NCBI RefSeq assembly: GCF_000829415.1
Contig: NZ_AP014637.1
Span: forward strand, 1,190,001-1,254,000
From: Pseudomonas sp. StFLB209
GTDB lineage: Bacteria > Pseudomonadota > Gammaproteobacteria > Pseudomonadales > Pseudomonadaceae
Length of the DNA: 64,000 nucleotides
Reading direction: 5' to 3'
Below are positions 19,031 through 27,761 of the stretch, piece after piece; the first letter of the stretch is position 1; each line of letters opens with the position of its first letter. A model generated the notes under the pieces. The model was given only the letters and a program-made list of their open reading frames with translations, was not told where the DNA came from and made no database searches. The position numbers and the translations under genes were made by a program.

Positions 19031-19885
19031 ATGACTGCACACTGGCGTTACCTGGATAACCTGCCACCCCTGCCAAGCCTGTTTTTCCAGGCGGCCTTGC
19101 GCCGCAAGGTCAGCGGCACCCGGTTGCCGGACCTGGGCCTGCGCAGTTGGGTAAGCGTCGATGCCGAGAAGCTTGCGGCCTATCGCACAGTCTGCGGATT
19201 CGCCGACAGCCGCCTGTTACCGCCTACCTACCTGCATGTGCTGGCGTTCCCTTTGCAAATGCAATTGATGACCAGCGAAGACTTTCCCTTCCCGTTGATG
19301 GGGTTGGTGCATCTGCGCAACCGGATCAGTGTTCACCGGCCACTTGGCGGGGTCGGCAAGGTGTACGTGAGCATTCATGCCGGCAACCTGCAGCCGCATG
19401 CCAAGGGCGCGACTTTCAGTCTGTTTACCCAGATCGATGACGGGTTGGGGCTGCTGTGGGCAGAAGAAAGCACTTTTCTGTGCAAAGACGCCAAGGTCGA
19501 TGGCGTGCTTAACGACGACGTCGAGGTTTCGCATGAACCGCTGAGCGAGGTAGCCCGCTGGGAAACCCCGTCATCCATAGGGCGCCAGTACGCCAGGGTG
19601 TCCGGGGACTACAACCCGATTCACCTGAGCGCGCCCAGTGCCAGGCTGTTCGGTTTTCCCAAGGCGATTGCGCACGGGATGTGGCTCAAGGCCCGGGCAC
19701 TGGCTTCCCTGGATGATCATTTGCCTGACGCGAATGTTGAAATTGCGGTGCAGTTTCACAAACCGCTGCGCTTGCCGGGGGCGGTGATCCTGTCAGCCAG
19801 CGCGGCCGGGTCGCATGGCCAATTGCAGGTGGATGGGCTCGAAGGCGGGATCAAGCATATGACCGGCAGTTGGCAACCGCTGTAG
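19031..19885 (+). CDS. MaoC-family (R)-hydratase / hot-dog dehydratase
   Basis: A 284-residue double hot-dog protein. The C-terminal half contains the hydratase-2 motif YARVSGDYNPIHLSAPSARLFGFPKAIAHGMW with the catalytic Asp and His, and the N-terminal half is a second, inactive hot-dog fold. Such proteins hydrate or dehydrate 2-enoyl/(R)-3-hydroxyacyl thioesters. Together with the FabG4-like reductase and the divergent thiolase it forms a small fatty-acyl-CoA module of unknown physiological role. ATG at 19031 is chosen because AAGGAG lies eight bases before it; the ATG at 19004 has none. Confidence 0.88.
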   Translation: MTAHWRYLDNLPPLPSLFFQAALRRKVSGTRLPDLGLRSWVSVDAEKLAAYRTVCGFADSRLLPPTYLHVLAFPLQMQLMTSEDFPFPLMGLVHLRNRISVHRPLGGVGKVYVSIHAGNLQPHAKGATFSLFTQIDDGLGLLWAEESTFLCKDAKVDGVLNDDVEVSHEPLSEVARWETPSSIGRQYARVSGDYNPIHLSAPSARLFGFPKAIAHGMWLKARALASLDDHLPDANVEIAVQFHKPLRLPGAVILSASAAGSHGQLQVDGLEGGIKHMTGSWQPL

Positions 19886-20042
19886 GACCGGCTTTAGCCG
19901 CAATGCTGTACTTAAGCACTGCATGCCCCTGGTGGGAAGAGCCGGCCGGCGCTCCGGTTGCTCGCGAAGAGGCCAGTAAAAACACTACATCTGCTGTGCC
20001 TTTACCGGCCCTTTCGCGAGCAAGCTCGCTCCTACTGCACTT
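19885..20042. repeat. REP elements
   Basis: Following the MaoC stop is a block of Pseudomonas-type repetitive extragenic palindromes: GACCGGCTTTAGCCGC (19886-19901), then an inverted pair TTGCTCGCGAAGAGGCCAGTAAA (within 19958-19980) against TTTACCGGCC...TTCGCGAGCAA (20001-20023), extended by a GCGAGCAAGCTCGCTCC hairpin. The remaining bases to the next gene are featureless. Confidence 0.7.
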
Positions 20043-20138
20043 CAAATCAGCATTGAGGTGGGATTGGGCGGGCGGTTTGTGACGCTTGTCCGGGCTTGCT
20101 GTATCGTGGCGCCCCGATAAGCTCGATTGCCCGGAGGG

Positions 20139-20570
20139 ATGAAATTGGATCTGTTTGACGATGACAAGCGGCTGGCCCTGAAGCCGGTCGTGGCCTTCAA
20201 TGCGTTCTTGCTTGAGGCGTTCGCACAGGGTGCGTGTTCTTGCATTCGCTGCCAGAAGAGCAATGGCAACCAGGAAGGCTATACCGAACTGCATACGTTT
20301 GAAGCCGATGGCCGCAAGGTTGCCCGACAGTTCACCAAAACCCTGCCCGCCGATGTCGAAAGCGTGCTGAAGAAAGCCTACAAAGCGTTCTACAAGGCCG
20401 AGCTGCCCGCACTGAACGAGGCATTGCTGTGCGAGTTGCAGGCCATGGCCAATCACGACCTGGTGGGTCGGGTCAGGCTGCTGCTGGAAGTGTCTGGTCT
20501 GTTGGCCAGCGGCGCCGGCAGCGAGCCGCAAGCCGGTCAGGAACCAGAGCCAGAATTTGTGCTGGTGTAA
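20139..20570 (+). CDS. conserved hypothetical protein with CxCxxC motif
   Basis: A protein of about 143 residues with no recognised family. It contains a CSCIRC cluster near residue 34, a predicted mostly helical middle (PADVESVLKKAYKAFYKAELPAL) and an acidic Pro/Glu-rich tail. GGAGGG lies directly against the ATG at 20139, which is too close for normal initiation, whereas the in-frame TTG at 20145 is seven bases from GGAGG; the real start may be that TTG. It precedes the MazG-like gene by 23 bases in the same operon. Confidence 0.68.
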   Translation: MKLDLFDDDKRLALKPVVAFNAFLLEAFAQGACSCIRCQKSNGNQEGYTELHTFEADGRKVARQFTKTLPADVESVLKKAYKAFYKAELPALNEALLCELQAMANHDLVGRVRLLLEVSGLLASGAGSEPQAGQEPEPEFVLV

Positions 20571-20593
20571 CCAGGCAGGCTGAGGAAACCACC

Positions 20594-20899
20594 ATGAACC
20601 TTGAAGAACTCACCCAACGCCTGCACCGCATCCGCGATAACAACGATTGGAAGCAGTTCCACGCGCCGAAGAACCTGGCCATGGCCGCCAGTGTGGAGAT
20701 GGCCGAACTGGTGGAAATCTTCCAGTGGCTCAGCGAAGACCAGTCGCGCCAGTTGCCGCCGGAAAAACTCGCCCACGCAGGCCAGGAAGTCGGCGATATC
20801 GTGTTGTATCTGCTGTTGCTGTGCAGCGAGCTGGGGCTGGACATGGATCAGGTGGTGCGCAGCAAACTGGCCGACAGTGAGCGGAGGTTTGCCAAGTGA
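20594..20899 (+). CDS. MazG-like nucleotide pyrophosphohydrolase
   Basis: A 101-residue all-alpha NTP pyrophosphatase. The metal-binding motif is visible as ASVEMAELVEIFQW followed by EVGDIVLYLLLLCSELG (ExxE...ExxD), typical of MazG/RS21-C6-like house-cleaning enzymes that hydrolyse (d)NTPs, possibly non-canonical ones. The stop overlaps the GTG start of cmoM (GTGA), so the two are translationally coupled; the functional link is unclear. Confidence 0.88.
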   Translation: MNLEELTQRLHRIRDNNDWKQFHAPKNLAMAASVEMAELVEIFQWLSEDQSRQLPPEKLAHAGQEVGDIVLYLLLLCSELGLDMDQVVRSKLADSERRFAK

Positions 20900-21663
20900 G
20901 CCAACAGCTCAATTCCAGCGACCGGCATTTCGACCAGTTGGCAACCCGCTTTGCGGAAAAAATCTACGGTGGCGCCAAAGGCGCGATTCGCCTGGCCGTG
21001 CTGCAAGCCGATTTGACCGAAGCACTGCCCGAGCGCCCGCTCAGGGTGCTGGACATTGGTGCAGGCCTTGGGCATATGTCGTTATGGCTGGCCGGTCGCG
21101 GCCATCAGGTTACGGTCAGCGAACCCGCCGCGCCAATGCTTGAGGGCGCGCGCCAACGCTTCGCCGAAGCCGGGCTGGCCGCCACCTTCATTCAGGCGCC
21201 CTGGCAAGAGCTGCCCACCCTGCTGGATGAGCCCTATGACCTGGTGGTCTGCCACGCGGTGCTGGAGTGGCTGGCCGAGCCGTTCACCATCTTGCCGGTA
21301 TTGCGGCAGTTGACCCGCGAAGACGGCTGGCTGTCGCTGGCTTTTTATAATCGCGACGCGCTGGTGTACCGCAACCTGCTTAAAGGCCATTTCCGCAAGC
21401 TGCGCAGCAACGAGCTGGCCGGCGAAAAGCAGAGCCTGACCCCACAGGAGCCGCTCGACCCACGGCAACTGGCCGCGCAACTTGCGCCCTTATGGCGGGT
21501 CGAAACCCAGAGTGGCGTGCGGGTATTTCACGATTACATGCCCGCCGACTTCCAGAAGCGGGCTGATCTTGAGCAACTGCTGGAAATGGAACTGTCCCAC
21601 CGCCGTCACCCGGCTTTTGCCGGGCTGGGCCGTTACCTGCACTGGATCTGCCGCCCCAACTAG
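20896..21663 (+). CDS. cmoM: tRNA cmo5U34 carboxymethyl ester methyltransferase CmoM
   Basis: A 255-residue SAM-dependent methyltransferase. The N-terminus (HFDQLATRFAEKIYGGAKGAIRLAVL) and the C-terminal GVRVFHDYMP and GLGRYLHWICRP match CmoM (formerly SmtA); the SAM-binding motif VLDIGAGLGHMSLWLA and motif LVVCHAVLEWLA lie between. CmoM methylates cmo5U at the wobble position of tRNA, giving mcmo5U. It starts with GTG overlapping the previous stop. Confidence 0.9.
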   Translation: MSQQLNSSDRHFDQLATRFAEKIYGGAKGAIRLAVLQADLTEALPERPLRVLDIGAGLGHMSLWLAGRGHQVTVSEPAAPMLEGARQRFAEAGLAATFIQAPWQELPTLLDEPYDLVVCHAVLEWLAEPFTILPVLRQLTREDGWLSLAFYNRDALVYRNLLKGHFRKLRSNELAGEKQSLTPQEPLDPRQLAAQLAPLWRVETQSGVRVFHDYMPADFQKRADLEQLLEMELSHRRHPAFAGLGRYLHWICRPN

Positions 21664-21678
21664 ATAGCGGAGACTGCC

Positions 21679-22293
21679 ATGTACGCTCGTCTTGCCTTGA
21701 TCACCATCGCCCTGGGAATCAGTGCCTGTCAGAGCGACAACCCTTACCGTGCGCAGTCTGCACCGTTACCCGCCGCACCGGCCACGGCGGCGCAAACGCT
21801 GGACCTGAGTGCCTACCCGGCAGCGCCCAGAGACTACAGCCGTTATCGCAGCTGGGGCTGGCAAGACAACCGGCTGCCGGCCGGTTCAGCCTGGCTGGAC
21901 GCCGCGCAGGTCGCCGAGGCGGTGAGCAACGGCCTCGACCAGCGCGGTCTGCGCCCGGCCCGCAACGCCCCGGCCGATGTGCTGGTCAGTGCTGATAGCC
22001 GCCTGGAAACCCGGTTGCGCCAGGTGCGTGAAGATTACCCGGACCCTTACTACAGTGGCGGGCTGGGCTACGGCGGTTACCGGCACGGCTACGGCGGCTA
22101 TGCGCGGGTGCCGATGGTGCGCACTTATGAAGAACAGGTGCTGGTGGTCAGCATCCGTCTGTTCGACGCCCACAGTGGTCAGCCGGTCTGGAGTGCCAGT
22201 GCCGAAACCCGCAGCGGCACGGATCAATCTTCACGCAATCAGGCCTTGCGCCAGGCTGTGCAAAAGGCCCTTACGGCGTATCCTCCCGGGTAA
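21679..22293 (+). CDS. DUF4136 lipoprotein 1
   Basis: A 204-residue outer- or inner-membrane lipoprotein. The signal peptide ends in the lipobox ISAC (Cys17), so it should be lipidated. The mature part fits DUF4136: [11 protein letters not shown] near the start, the central [17 protein letters not shown] and the C-terminal [20 protein letters not shown] Tyr/Gly-rich insertion ([18 protein letters not shown]) sits in the middle. Residue +2 is Gln, so the mature protein probably reaches the outer membrane. It is 15 bases after cmoM and tandem to a paralogue. Confidence 0.85.
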   Translation: MYARLALITIALGISACQSDNPYRAQSAPLPAAPATAAQTLDLSAYPAAPRDYSRYRSWGWQDNRLPAGSAWLDAAQVAEAVSNGLDQRGLRPARNAPADVLVSADSRLETRLRQVREDYPDPYYSGGLGYGGYRHGYGGYARVPMVRTYEEQVLVVSIRLFDAHSGQPVWSASAETRSGTDQSSRNQALRQAVQKALTAYPPG

Positions 22294-22311
22294 CCTTTCG
22301 GAGCCACTGCC

Positions 22312-22875
22312 ATGTACCTTCGTCTCGCCCTGCTGTCGTTTACCCTGCTGCTCAGCGCCTGCCAAAGCAGCCAGATCAACCGCGACTTCGACGCCCGCCG
22401 TGATTTTGCCGGCTATCGCAGTTGGAGCTGGCAGGAGCCTGCGGTGCAATATCAGCCAGCGGACCCGCGACTCAAGAGTGACCTGACCGAACAGCGCATT
22501 CGTGATGCGATCAACCAGCAACTCGACCAGCGCGGCCTGCGCCCGGCCAGCGCCGGAACACCGGCTGACCTCAAGGTTCAAGCCTGGCTGATCGTCGAAG
22601 ACCGCCAGCAACTGGTCAGCACCAACTACGGCGGTGGCTGGGGCCCATGGGGCGGCTACGGCTATTGGGGCGGACCGCTGGCCAGTGAAACCCGCAGCGT
22701 CGACTACAAGGTCACCACCTTGCAGATCGACCTGTTCGACGGCAAGGACGGCAAGCTGGTCTGGCGCGGCAGCACCGAGCGCATCCTGGAGCAGAATCAA
22801 GCCAACCCGGCGGCACGGGACACAGCGGTGCGCAACACCGTGGCCAAGATCCTGGAGCAGTATCCGCCGCGATAA
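22312..22875 (+). CDS. DUF4136 lipoprotein 2
   Basis: A 187-residue paralogue of the previous gene, sharing the order lipobox (LLLSAC, Cys16), [25 protein letters not shown], a Gly/Trp/Tyr-rich loop (GGGWGPWGGYGYWGG) and DLFDGKDGKLVWRGSTERI. The tandem pair arose by duplication and has diverged considerably. Function unknown; DUF4136 proteins are widespread in Pseudomonas. It ends just before REP elements. Confidence 0.85.
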   Translation: MYLRLALLSFTLLLSACQSSQINRDFDARRDFAGYRSWSWQEPAVQYQPADPRLKSDLTEQRIRDAINQQLDQRGLRPASAGTPADLKVQAWLIVEDRQQLVSTNYGGGWGPWGGYGYWGGPLASETRSVDYKVTTLQIDLFDGKDGKLVWRGSTERILEQNQANPAARDTAVRNTVAKILEQYPPR

Positions 22876-22887
22876 ACACGGACCTGG

Positions 22888-22971
22888 TAGGACCGGCTTT
22901 AGCCGGGAAGCCTTCGCGGTTAAAACCGCTCCTAGGCCAGTGGAGATCGTAGGAGCGGTTTTAACCGCGAA
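22888..22971. repeat. REP pair after the DUF4136 genes
   Basis: Two copies face each other: arm TTCGCGGTTAAAACCGCTCC...TA at 22913-22934 and its exact reverse complement at 22950-22971, 22 of 22 bases, separated by 15 bases; a third partial copy (GGACCGGCTTTAGCCGGGAA) precedes it. Typical of a BIME. It also marks the left edge of the accessory region. Confidence 0.85.
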
Positions 22972-23026
22972 TCTTTTGGCACCACTATCAACCCAAGTCC
23001 TGCATTGCACAGGCCTTGGGTTTTGC

Positions 23027-25591
23027 TCAGTGTTTGAGCTGGACACGCACCTCCCTTTGCGCGCTTTCGCTTAGCCGCAACCGCTCGACCTGACCGGCCT
23101 CACACAGATCGGCACTCGCCAGACGAACACTGCTCAGATACACCGCATCGCCCATCACCTCGACCCGTTCCACGGCAGCCTTCATTGACTGCTGGGCATC
23201 AGACTTGGCTTTGTGAATGGCCGTCAGCACCTCGCTGGTTGCCTCCAGTAACGGCTCGGCGAAACCCTCGGCAGCCTGCGCGTGTGGCCACTGCGCGCGA
23301 TGCACCGAGCCTAGCTGCCAGCAACGCCAGACTTCCTCACAGGTAAATGGCAGAAATGGCGCGAACAGGCGCTGCAAGATAGCCAGCGCCTGAGCCAGCG
23401 CGTTACGCGCAGAATGGCCGTCGTCACGGTAGGCACGGCGTTTGACGAGCTCCACGTAATCATCACAGAACCACCAGAAGAAACTCTCGATCCGGTTCAG
23501 TGCCACGCTGTAGTCATAGCCCTCCAGCGCCGCCGTGGCCTCGCCGGTGACTGCGCCGAGGCGTTGCAGCATGGCCTGGTCCAGCGGCTGATCGACAACG
23601 CCTTGCGGGTCGCCGGGCAAGCCAAGCACGAACTTCGACAGGTTGACCAGCTTCACCGTCAGGCGCTGGCCGATTTTCATCTGCCGCTCTTCGAAGGCGG
23701 TGTCACTCCCCGGCCGGCCCAGCGCCGCCCAATAGCGCACCGCATCGCTGCCGTATTGCTCCAGCAACACCTGGGGGGCAACGACATTGCCCCGCGATTT
23801 GGCCATCTTGTTGCGGTTCGGGTCGAGGATCCAGCCTGACAACGCCACATGCCGCCACGGCGCCTTATCCTGTTCCAAATGGTTACGCACCAGAGTCGAA
23901 AACAGCCAGGTCCGGATGATCTCATGCCCTTGAGGACGTAAATCCATCGGGTACACCTGGTCGAACAGGCTGTCCGGCTCCTGCCAGCCGGCCGCGATCT
24001 GCGGCGTCAGGGAACTGGTGGCCCAGGTGTCCATGATGTCGCGCTCGCCAATAAAACCCAGCGGCTGGCCGCGTTGCCCGGGCGAGTAACCCGGTGGGGT
24101 GTCCAGCGTCGGGTCCACTGGCAGGCTCGCGTCGTCGGGTACTAGCGGCTGCTGGTAATCCGGCTCGCCCTGGGCGTCAAGCCGATACCAGAACGGCAAT
24201 GGCACCCCAAACACGCGCTGGCGGCTGATCAGCCAGTCGCCATTGAGGCCCTCCACCCAGTGCTGGTAGCGGCTGTGCATGAACGGCGGATGCCAGTCCA
24301 GCTCACGACCGCGCGCCAGCAGGCATTCCCGCAACGCCTGATCGCGCCCGCCGTTGCGCAAGTACCACTGGCGGGTGGCAACGATCTCCAGCGGCCGGTC
24401 ACCCTTCTCGAAAAACTTGACCATATGCCGGATCGGCTGCGGCTCGCCGGTCATGCCGCCACAGGCTTGCAACAGCGGCAGCAGACGTTTACGAGCCTGG
24501 CTCAGCGACAAGCCGGCCAGTTGCGCCCAGGCCTCGCGGCCGGCGGCGGTCTGCAGCCAGGGCGGAGTGTCGCCGAGCAACCGCCCGTCTTTACCAATGA
24601 CTGGCCGGGTCGGCAGGTGCAGCTCGCGCCACCACAGCACATCGGTGAGGTCACCGAAGGTGCAGACCATGACCAGGCCGGTGCCCTTCTCCGGGTCAGC
24701 CAGAGCATGTGCAAGCAATGGCACTTCAACGTCGAACAGTGGTGAGCGCAGGGTCTGGCCGAAGCGCTGGCAATAGCGTGCATCCTCCGGGTGCGCCACC
24801 AGCGCCACGCAGGCCGCCAACAACTCCGGCCGGGTAGTGGCAATGCTCAGCAGCGAGCCGTCAACTGCGCGAAACTGCAAGTCGTGCCAGGCACCGAGCG
24901 CCTCACGGTCTTCCAGCTCGGCCTGGGCCACGGCGGTCTGGTAGGTGACATCCCACAACGATGGCGCCTGTTGGGCATACAGCTCGCCACGCTGGTAGTT
25001 GCGCAACAGGGCGCGTTGGCTGACCCGTCGGGAGCGCTCATCGATGGTGGCGTAGTTCAGGCTCCAGTCCACCGACAAGCCAAGGCGGGTGAATACGGCG
25101 CGAAACGCCTGCTCGTCGAGATGGGTCAGGCGCTGGCACAACTCGACGAAGTTGCCCCGGCTGACCGCAACGAAGTCGGCACGCCGCGCCGCGACCGTCT
25201 CAGGCGGCTGCAAGTCCGCCTGCCAGGGAGCCTCCGGATCGCAACGCACCCCGTAGAAGTTCTCGACCCGGCGCTCGGTGGGCAGGCCGTTGTCATCCCA
25301 GCCCATGGGGTAGAAAACGGTCTTGCCACGCATGCGCTGGAAGCGCGCGATGATGTCGGTGTGGGTGTAGCTGAAGACATGGCCGATGTGCAGCGAGCCG
25401 GATGCGGTCGGTGGCGGCGTGTCGATGGAAAAGACCTGCTCGCGGCTGGCGCGGCGGTCGAATGCATAAGTGTCCTCGGCAAGCCACTGGTGCGACCAGC
25501 GTTGTTCGAGGTTGTCCAGCGAGGGTAAGAGGGTGGGGTCGAGCGGCAGGGTTACACGTTTAACGGTGACATGGCTTCCTCCTGTGATCAC
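23027..25591 (-). CDS. valyl-tRNA synthetase, type-2 (actinobacterial/archaeal-like) paralogue
   Basis: A class I ValRS of about 850 residues. HIGH motif in PPTASGSLHIGHVFSYTH (about residue 67), CP1 editing domain with IATTRPELLAACVALVAHP and GTGLVMVCTFGD, a WTATS-like stretch WATSSLTPQ, and a KMSKS variant NKMAKSRGN (about residue 594), then an anticodon-binding helical domain. It lacks the C-terminal coiled coil of the usual gammaproteobacterial ValRS, so it belongs to the other ValRS subtype and is probably an additional, horizontally acquired copy. The start is problematic: the best SD-spaced ATG (25570-25572) is out of frame. The GTG at 25589-25591 is listed provisionally. Coding sequence is otherwise intact. 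Confidence 0.85.
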   Translation of the reverse strand: MITGGSHVTVKRVTLPLDPTLLPSLDNLEQRWSHQWLAEDTYAFDRRASREQVFSIDTPPPTASGSLHIGHVFSYTHTDIIARFQRMRGKTVFYPMGWDDNGLPTERRVENFYGVRCDPEAPWQADLQPPETVAARRADFVAVSRGNFVELCQRLTHLDEQAFRAVFTRLGLSVDWSLNYATIDERSRRVSQRALLRNYQRGELYAQQAPSLWDVTYQTAVAQAELEDREALGAWHDLQFRAVDGSLLSIATTRPELLAACVALVAHPEDARYCQRFGQTLRSPLFDVEVPLLAHALADPEKGTGLVMVCTFGDLTDVLWWRELHLPTRPVIGKDGRLLGDTPPWLQTAAGREAWAQLAGLSLSQARKRLLPLLQACGGMTGEPQPIRHMVKFFEKGDRPLEIVATRQWYLRNGGRDQALRECLLARGRELDWHPPFMHSRYQHWVEGLNGDWLISRQRVFGVPLPFWYRLDAQGEPDYQQPLVPDDASLPVDPTLDTPPGYSPGQRGQPLGFIGERDIMDTWATSSLTPQIAAGWQEPDSLFDQVYPMDLRPQGHEIIRTWLFSTLVRNHLEQDKAPWRHVALSGWILDPNRNKMAKSRGNVVAPQVLLEQYGSDAVRYWAALGRPGSDTAFEERQMKIGQRLTVKLVNLSKFVLGLPGDPQGVVDQPLDQAMLQRLGAVTGEATAALEGYDYSVALNRIESFFWWFCDDYVELVKRRAYRDDGHSARNALAQALAILQRLFAPFLPFTCEEVWRCWQLGSVHRAQWPHAQAAEGFAEPLLEATSEVLTAIHKAKSDAQQSMKAAVERVEVMGDAVYLSSVRLASADLCEAGQVERLRLSESAQREVRVQLKH

Positions 25592-25626
25592 CAAACGCCG
25601 CCGCAACAAGCAGCAGCCGAAACCGG

Positions 25627-25655
25627 TTTATAGCGGTTGGCAAAAAAATAGTAAA
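25627..25655 (-). promoter_or_regulatory. candidate sigma-70 promoter for the ValRS paralogue
   Basis: On the minus strand: TTTACT (25650-25655), a 17-base spacer, and TATAAA (25627-25632). Transcription would begin roughly 50 bases before the SD GGAGGA. The spacing is ideal and the -10 is strong; the -35 is a two-mismatch match. Confidence 0.45.
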
Positions 25656-25754
25656 CCACCCATCTGCCTGGCTGGCCTGATGCCAGCGCTGTTGCCGGGG
25701 CTTTACTACACTGCCATCCACACAGGTGAGTGAACCTAAGGAAAGGAGTGCCGG

Positions 25755-27761
25755 ATGTCTCCCCTGAATCATTGCTTTGCAATGCCTCACAGGCAGCGGG
25801 GTGCCATCGGCCTGGTCGCGGCGCTGACCCTTGGCCTGGCCTTGCTGTTTACCGTGACGGTGCTCGACAGCGGCCGACTGTATCTGGAAAAGCGCTCCTT
25901 GCAGCGCATCGCCGATATGGCGGCGCTGGAAGCGGCGAGCCGCAAGGGCAATTGCAACAGTGCCGCGACCGCCTCGCTGTATGCCACCCAGAGCGCGACA
26001 CGCAACGGTTTCATCCCTGACACCGATGGCCGTACCCTCAACACCCTGTGCGGAACCCTGAGCGTGAATGCCGCAGACGGCCGCCGCGCGTTCGTGGCCA
26101 ACGCCGCCAGCACCGACGCCATTCGCGTGGTCGCCAGCCACGGTGTCCCCCGCAGCATCGCCGCCGGAGTTGCCGCCCTGTTCAGCAGCGGGCCGCAACC
26201 GGCCAATGTGCAGTTGAGTGCGACAGCGGTGGCGGCAGCAACCCCGCCACTGGCGCAGCTTTCAATCCGCAACGTTCTGGCAACCGCCAGCCTGCCAATT
26301 CTCAATAGCATCGCTAAAACCAATATCGATCTGCTCGGCTGGCAGGGGCTGGCAAATATCAATCTCAACCTGCTCAGCTATCTGGACCGTTTGAAAACCG
26401 ATCTGAACCTGACGGCGGTCGGCTACACCCAGGTGCTGTCCGCCAACGCCACGGTCAGCCAGTTGATACAGACCGCCATTAACGTTCTGCAAACGAACGG
26501 TACGCTCAGCACCTCGGCAACCATCCTCAATCTGCAGGCGTTGAAAGCCGCAGCGGGCAGCACTACCGTGGTGCTTGGTGACCTGATCAAGGTTCAGGGC
26601 GGAACGGACCTTGCCGGCCTGAACTCGACAGTCAATGTGTTCGACCTGATCTCCAGCCTCACTCAGATGGCCAACAAAAAAAATGGCATCACGGCTAACA
26701 GCCAGATCAATGTGCTGGGCATCGGGCAAATCACCACACAATTGAAAGTCATCGAGCCGCCACAGCTCTCCGCGATCGGTGATCCGCGCAAGGTCAACCC
26801 GGCCCTTGCCGTCGCCGATGATCCGAACCGTATCTACGTGCGTACCGCACAAACCCGCATGCTGGTGTCGGTGAACCTGCCCTTGCTGGATATTCTCAAC
26901 AAGCCACCGGTCAATGCTGTCACCAAACTGGTCGGTAACCTGACCTCGGTACTCAACAACGCCCTGACCCTGAATATTGCCGGGGTGGTGGGGGATGTGA
27001 CTTGCCTGCTGGGCGCCAAGTGCCTGGTCACTGACCCCTGGATTCTGCCCTCCAGCAGTTCAAGTCTACTCGGCCCCAGGATAGACCTGAGCCTCAGCCT
27101 GGCTGGCGGTGAAGCCTACGTCACCGGTTACACCTGCAACAGCAATACCGACAAGTCGCTGAGCGTACGCACCAACGCTTCGCTGCTCAATGCCCGCCTG
27201 GGCCTGATCGACAGCGCTGCGGCCTTTCCGGCCAGTACCGATCCTGCCGCAGTCATTGCCCAGCCTTTGCCCATCGTTGATATCGGCACACAAACCTGCA
27301 CCCAACTCCTGAATCTGCTGGGCAGTTGCACAGCCAGGGTACCTTTTGCCGGGGGCGGCATCGGCATGAGTTTCAATACGCTGAACAATGCGCTGCTGAC
27401 CAGCCCTGCCAGCGTCAATACCACCATCAACATGCCTGCAGAAATCGGCCAGCCGCCTACCCGCCTGCCCGCTGCGGCTTATGTCAAATCCAGCACGCTG
27501 CTCGATGGCGTGGTTTCAGGTGTGAATATCAATGTCTACAAGCCCCTTAACGGCAACGCTCTGGGCAGTCTCATCAGCGGCACCGGGACATTGCTCAACA
27601 CCCTGCTGGGGCTGGTCGATCAGCAGGTGGAGTTGCTGCTCAAACCACTGCTGACGTCAGTTCTCGATCCATTGCTCGACACCCTCGGGCTGACACTCAA
27701 TCCCACCGACGTCGGTGCCAACCTGAGCTGCAACTTCGGTCAGGCCACGCTGGTGATCTAA
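25755..27761 (+). CDS. tadG: TadG-like Flp pilus assembly protein
   Basis: A 668-residue protein with a pseudopilin-like N-terminus (HRQRGAIGLVAALTLGLALLFTVTVLDSGRLYLEKRSLQRIADMAALEAA), exactly the pattern of TadG-type proteins: a short basic stretch, one membrane helix and the tyrosine/helix segment, then a very long exported part. The C-terminal 550 residues are rich in Asn, Thr, Ala and Leu with repeated NLL/NAL motifs and paired cysteines. TadG proteins are thought to help assemble or anchor the Flp pilus. AAAGGAG precedes the ATG. Its stop overlaps that of pprA. In P. aeruginosa tadG lies between pprB and PA4298; here it is beyond pprA. Confidence 0.8.
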   Translation: MSPLNHCFAMPHRQRGAIGLVAALTLGLALLFTVTVLDSGRLYLEKRSLQRIADMAALEAASRKGNCNSAATASLYATQSATRNGFIPDTDGRTLNTLCGTLSVNAADGRRAFVANAASTDAIRVVASHGVPRSIAAGVAALFSSGPQPANVQLSATAVAAATPPLAQLSIRNVLATASLPILNSIAKTNIDLLGWQGLANINLNLLSYLDRLKTDLNLTAVGYTQVLSANATVSQLIQTAINVLQTNGTLSTSATILNLQALKAAAGSTTVVLGDLIKVQGGTDLAGLNSTVNVFDLISSLTQMANKKNGITANSQINVLGIGQITTQLKVIEPPQLSAIGDPRKVNPALAVADDPNRIYVRTAQTRMLVSVNLPLLDILNKPPVNAVTKLVGNLTSVLNNALTLNIAGVVGDVTCLLGAKCLVTDPWILPSSSSSLLGPRIDLSLSLAGGEAYVTGYTCNSNTDKSLSVRTNASLLNARLGLIDSAAAFPASTDPAAVIAQPLPIVDIGTQTCTQLLNLLGSCTARVPFAGGGIGMSFNTLNNALLTSPASVNTTINMPAEIGQPPTRLPAAAYVKSSTLLDGVVSGVNINVYKPLNGNALGSLISGTGTLLNTLLGLVDQQVELLLKPLLTSVLDPLLDTLGLTLNPTDVGANLSCNFGQATLVI

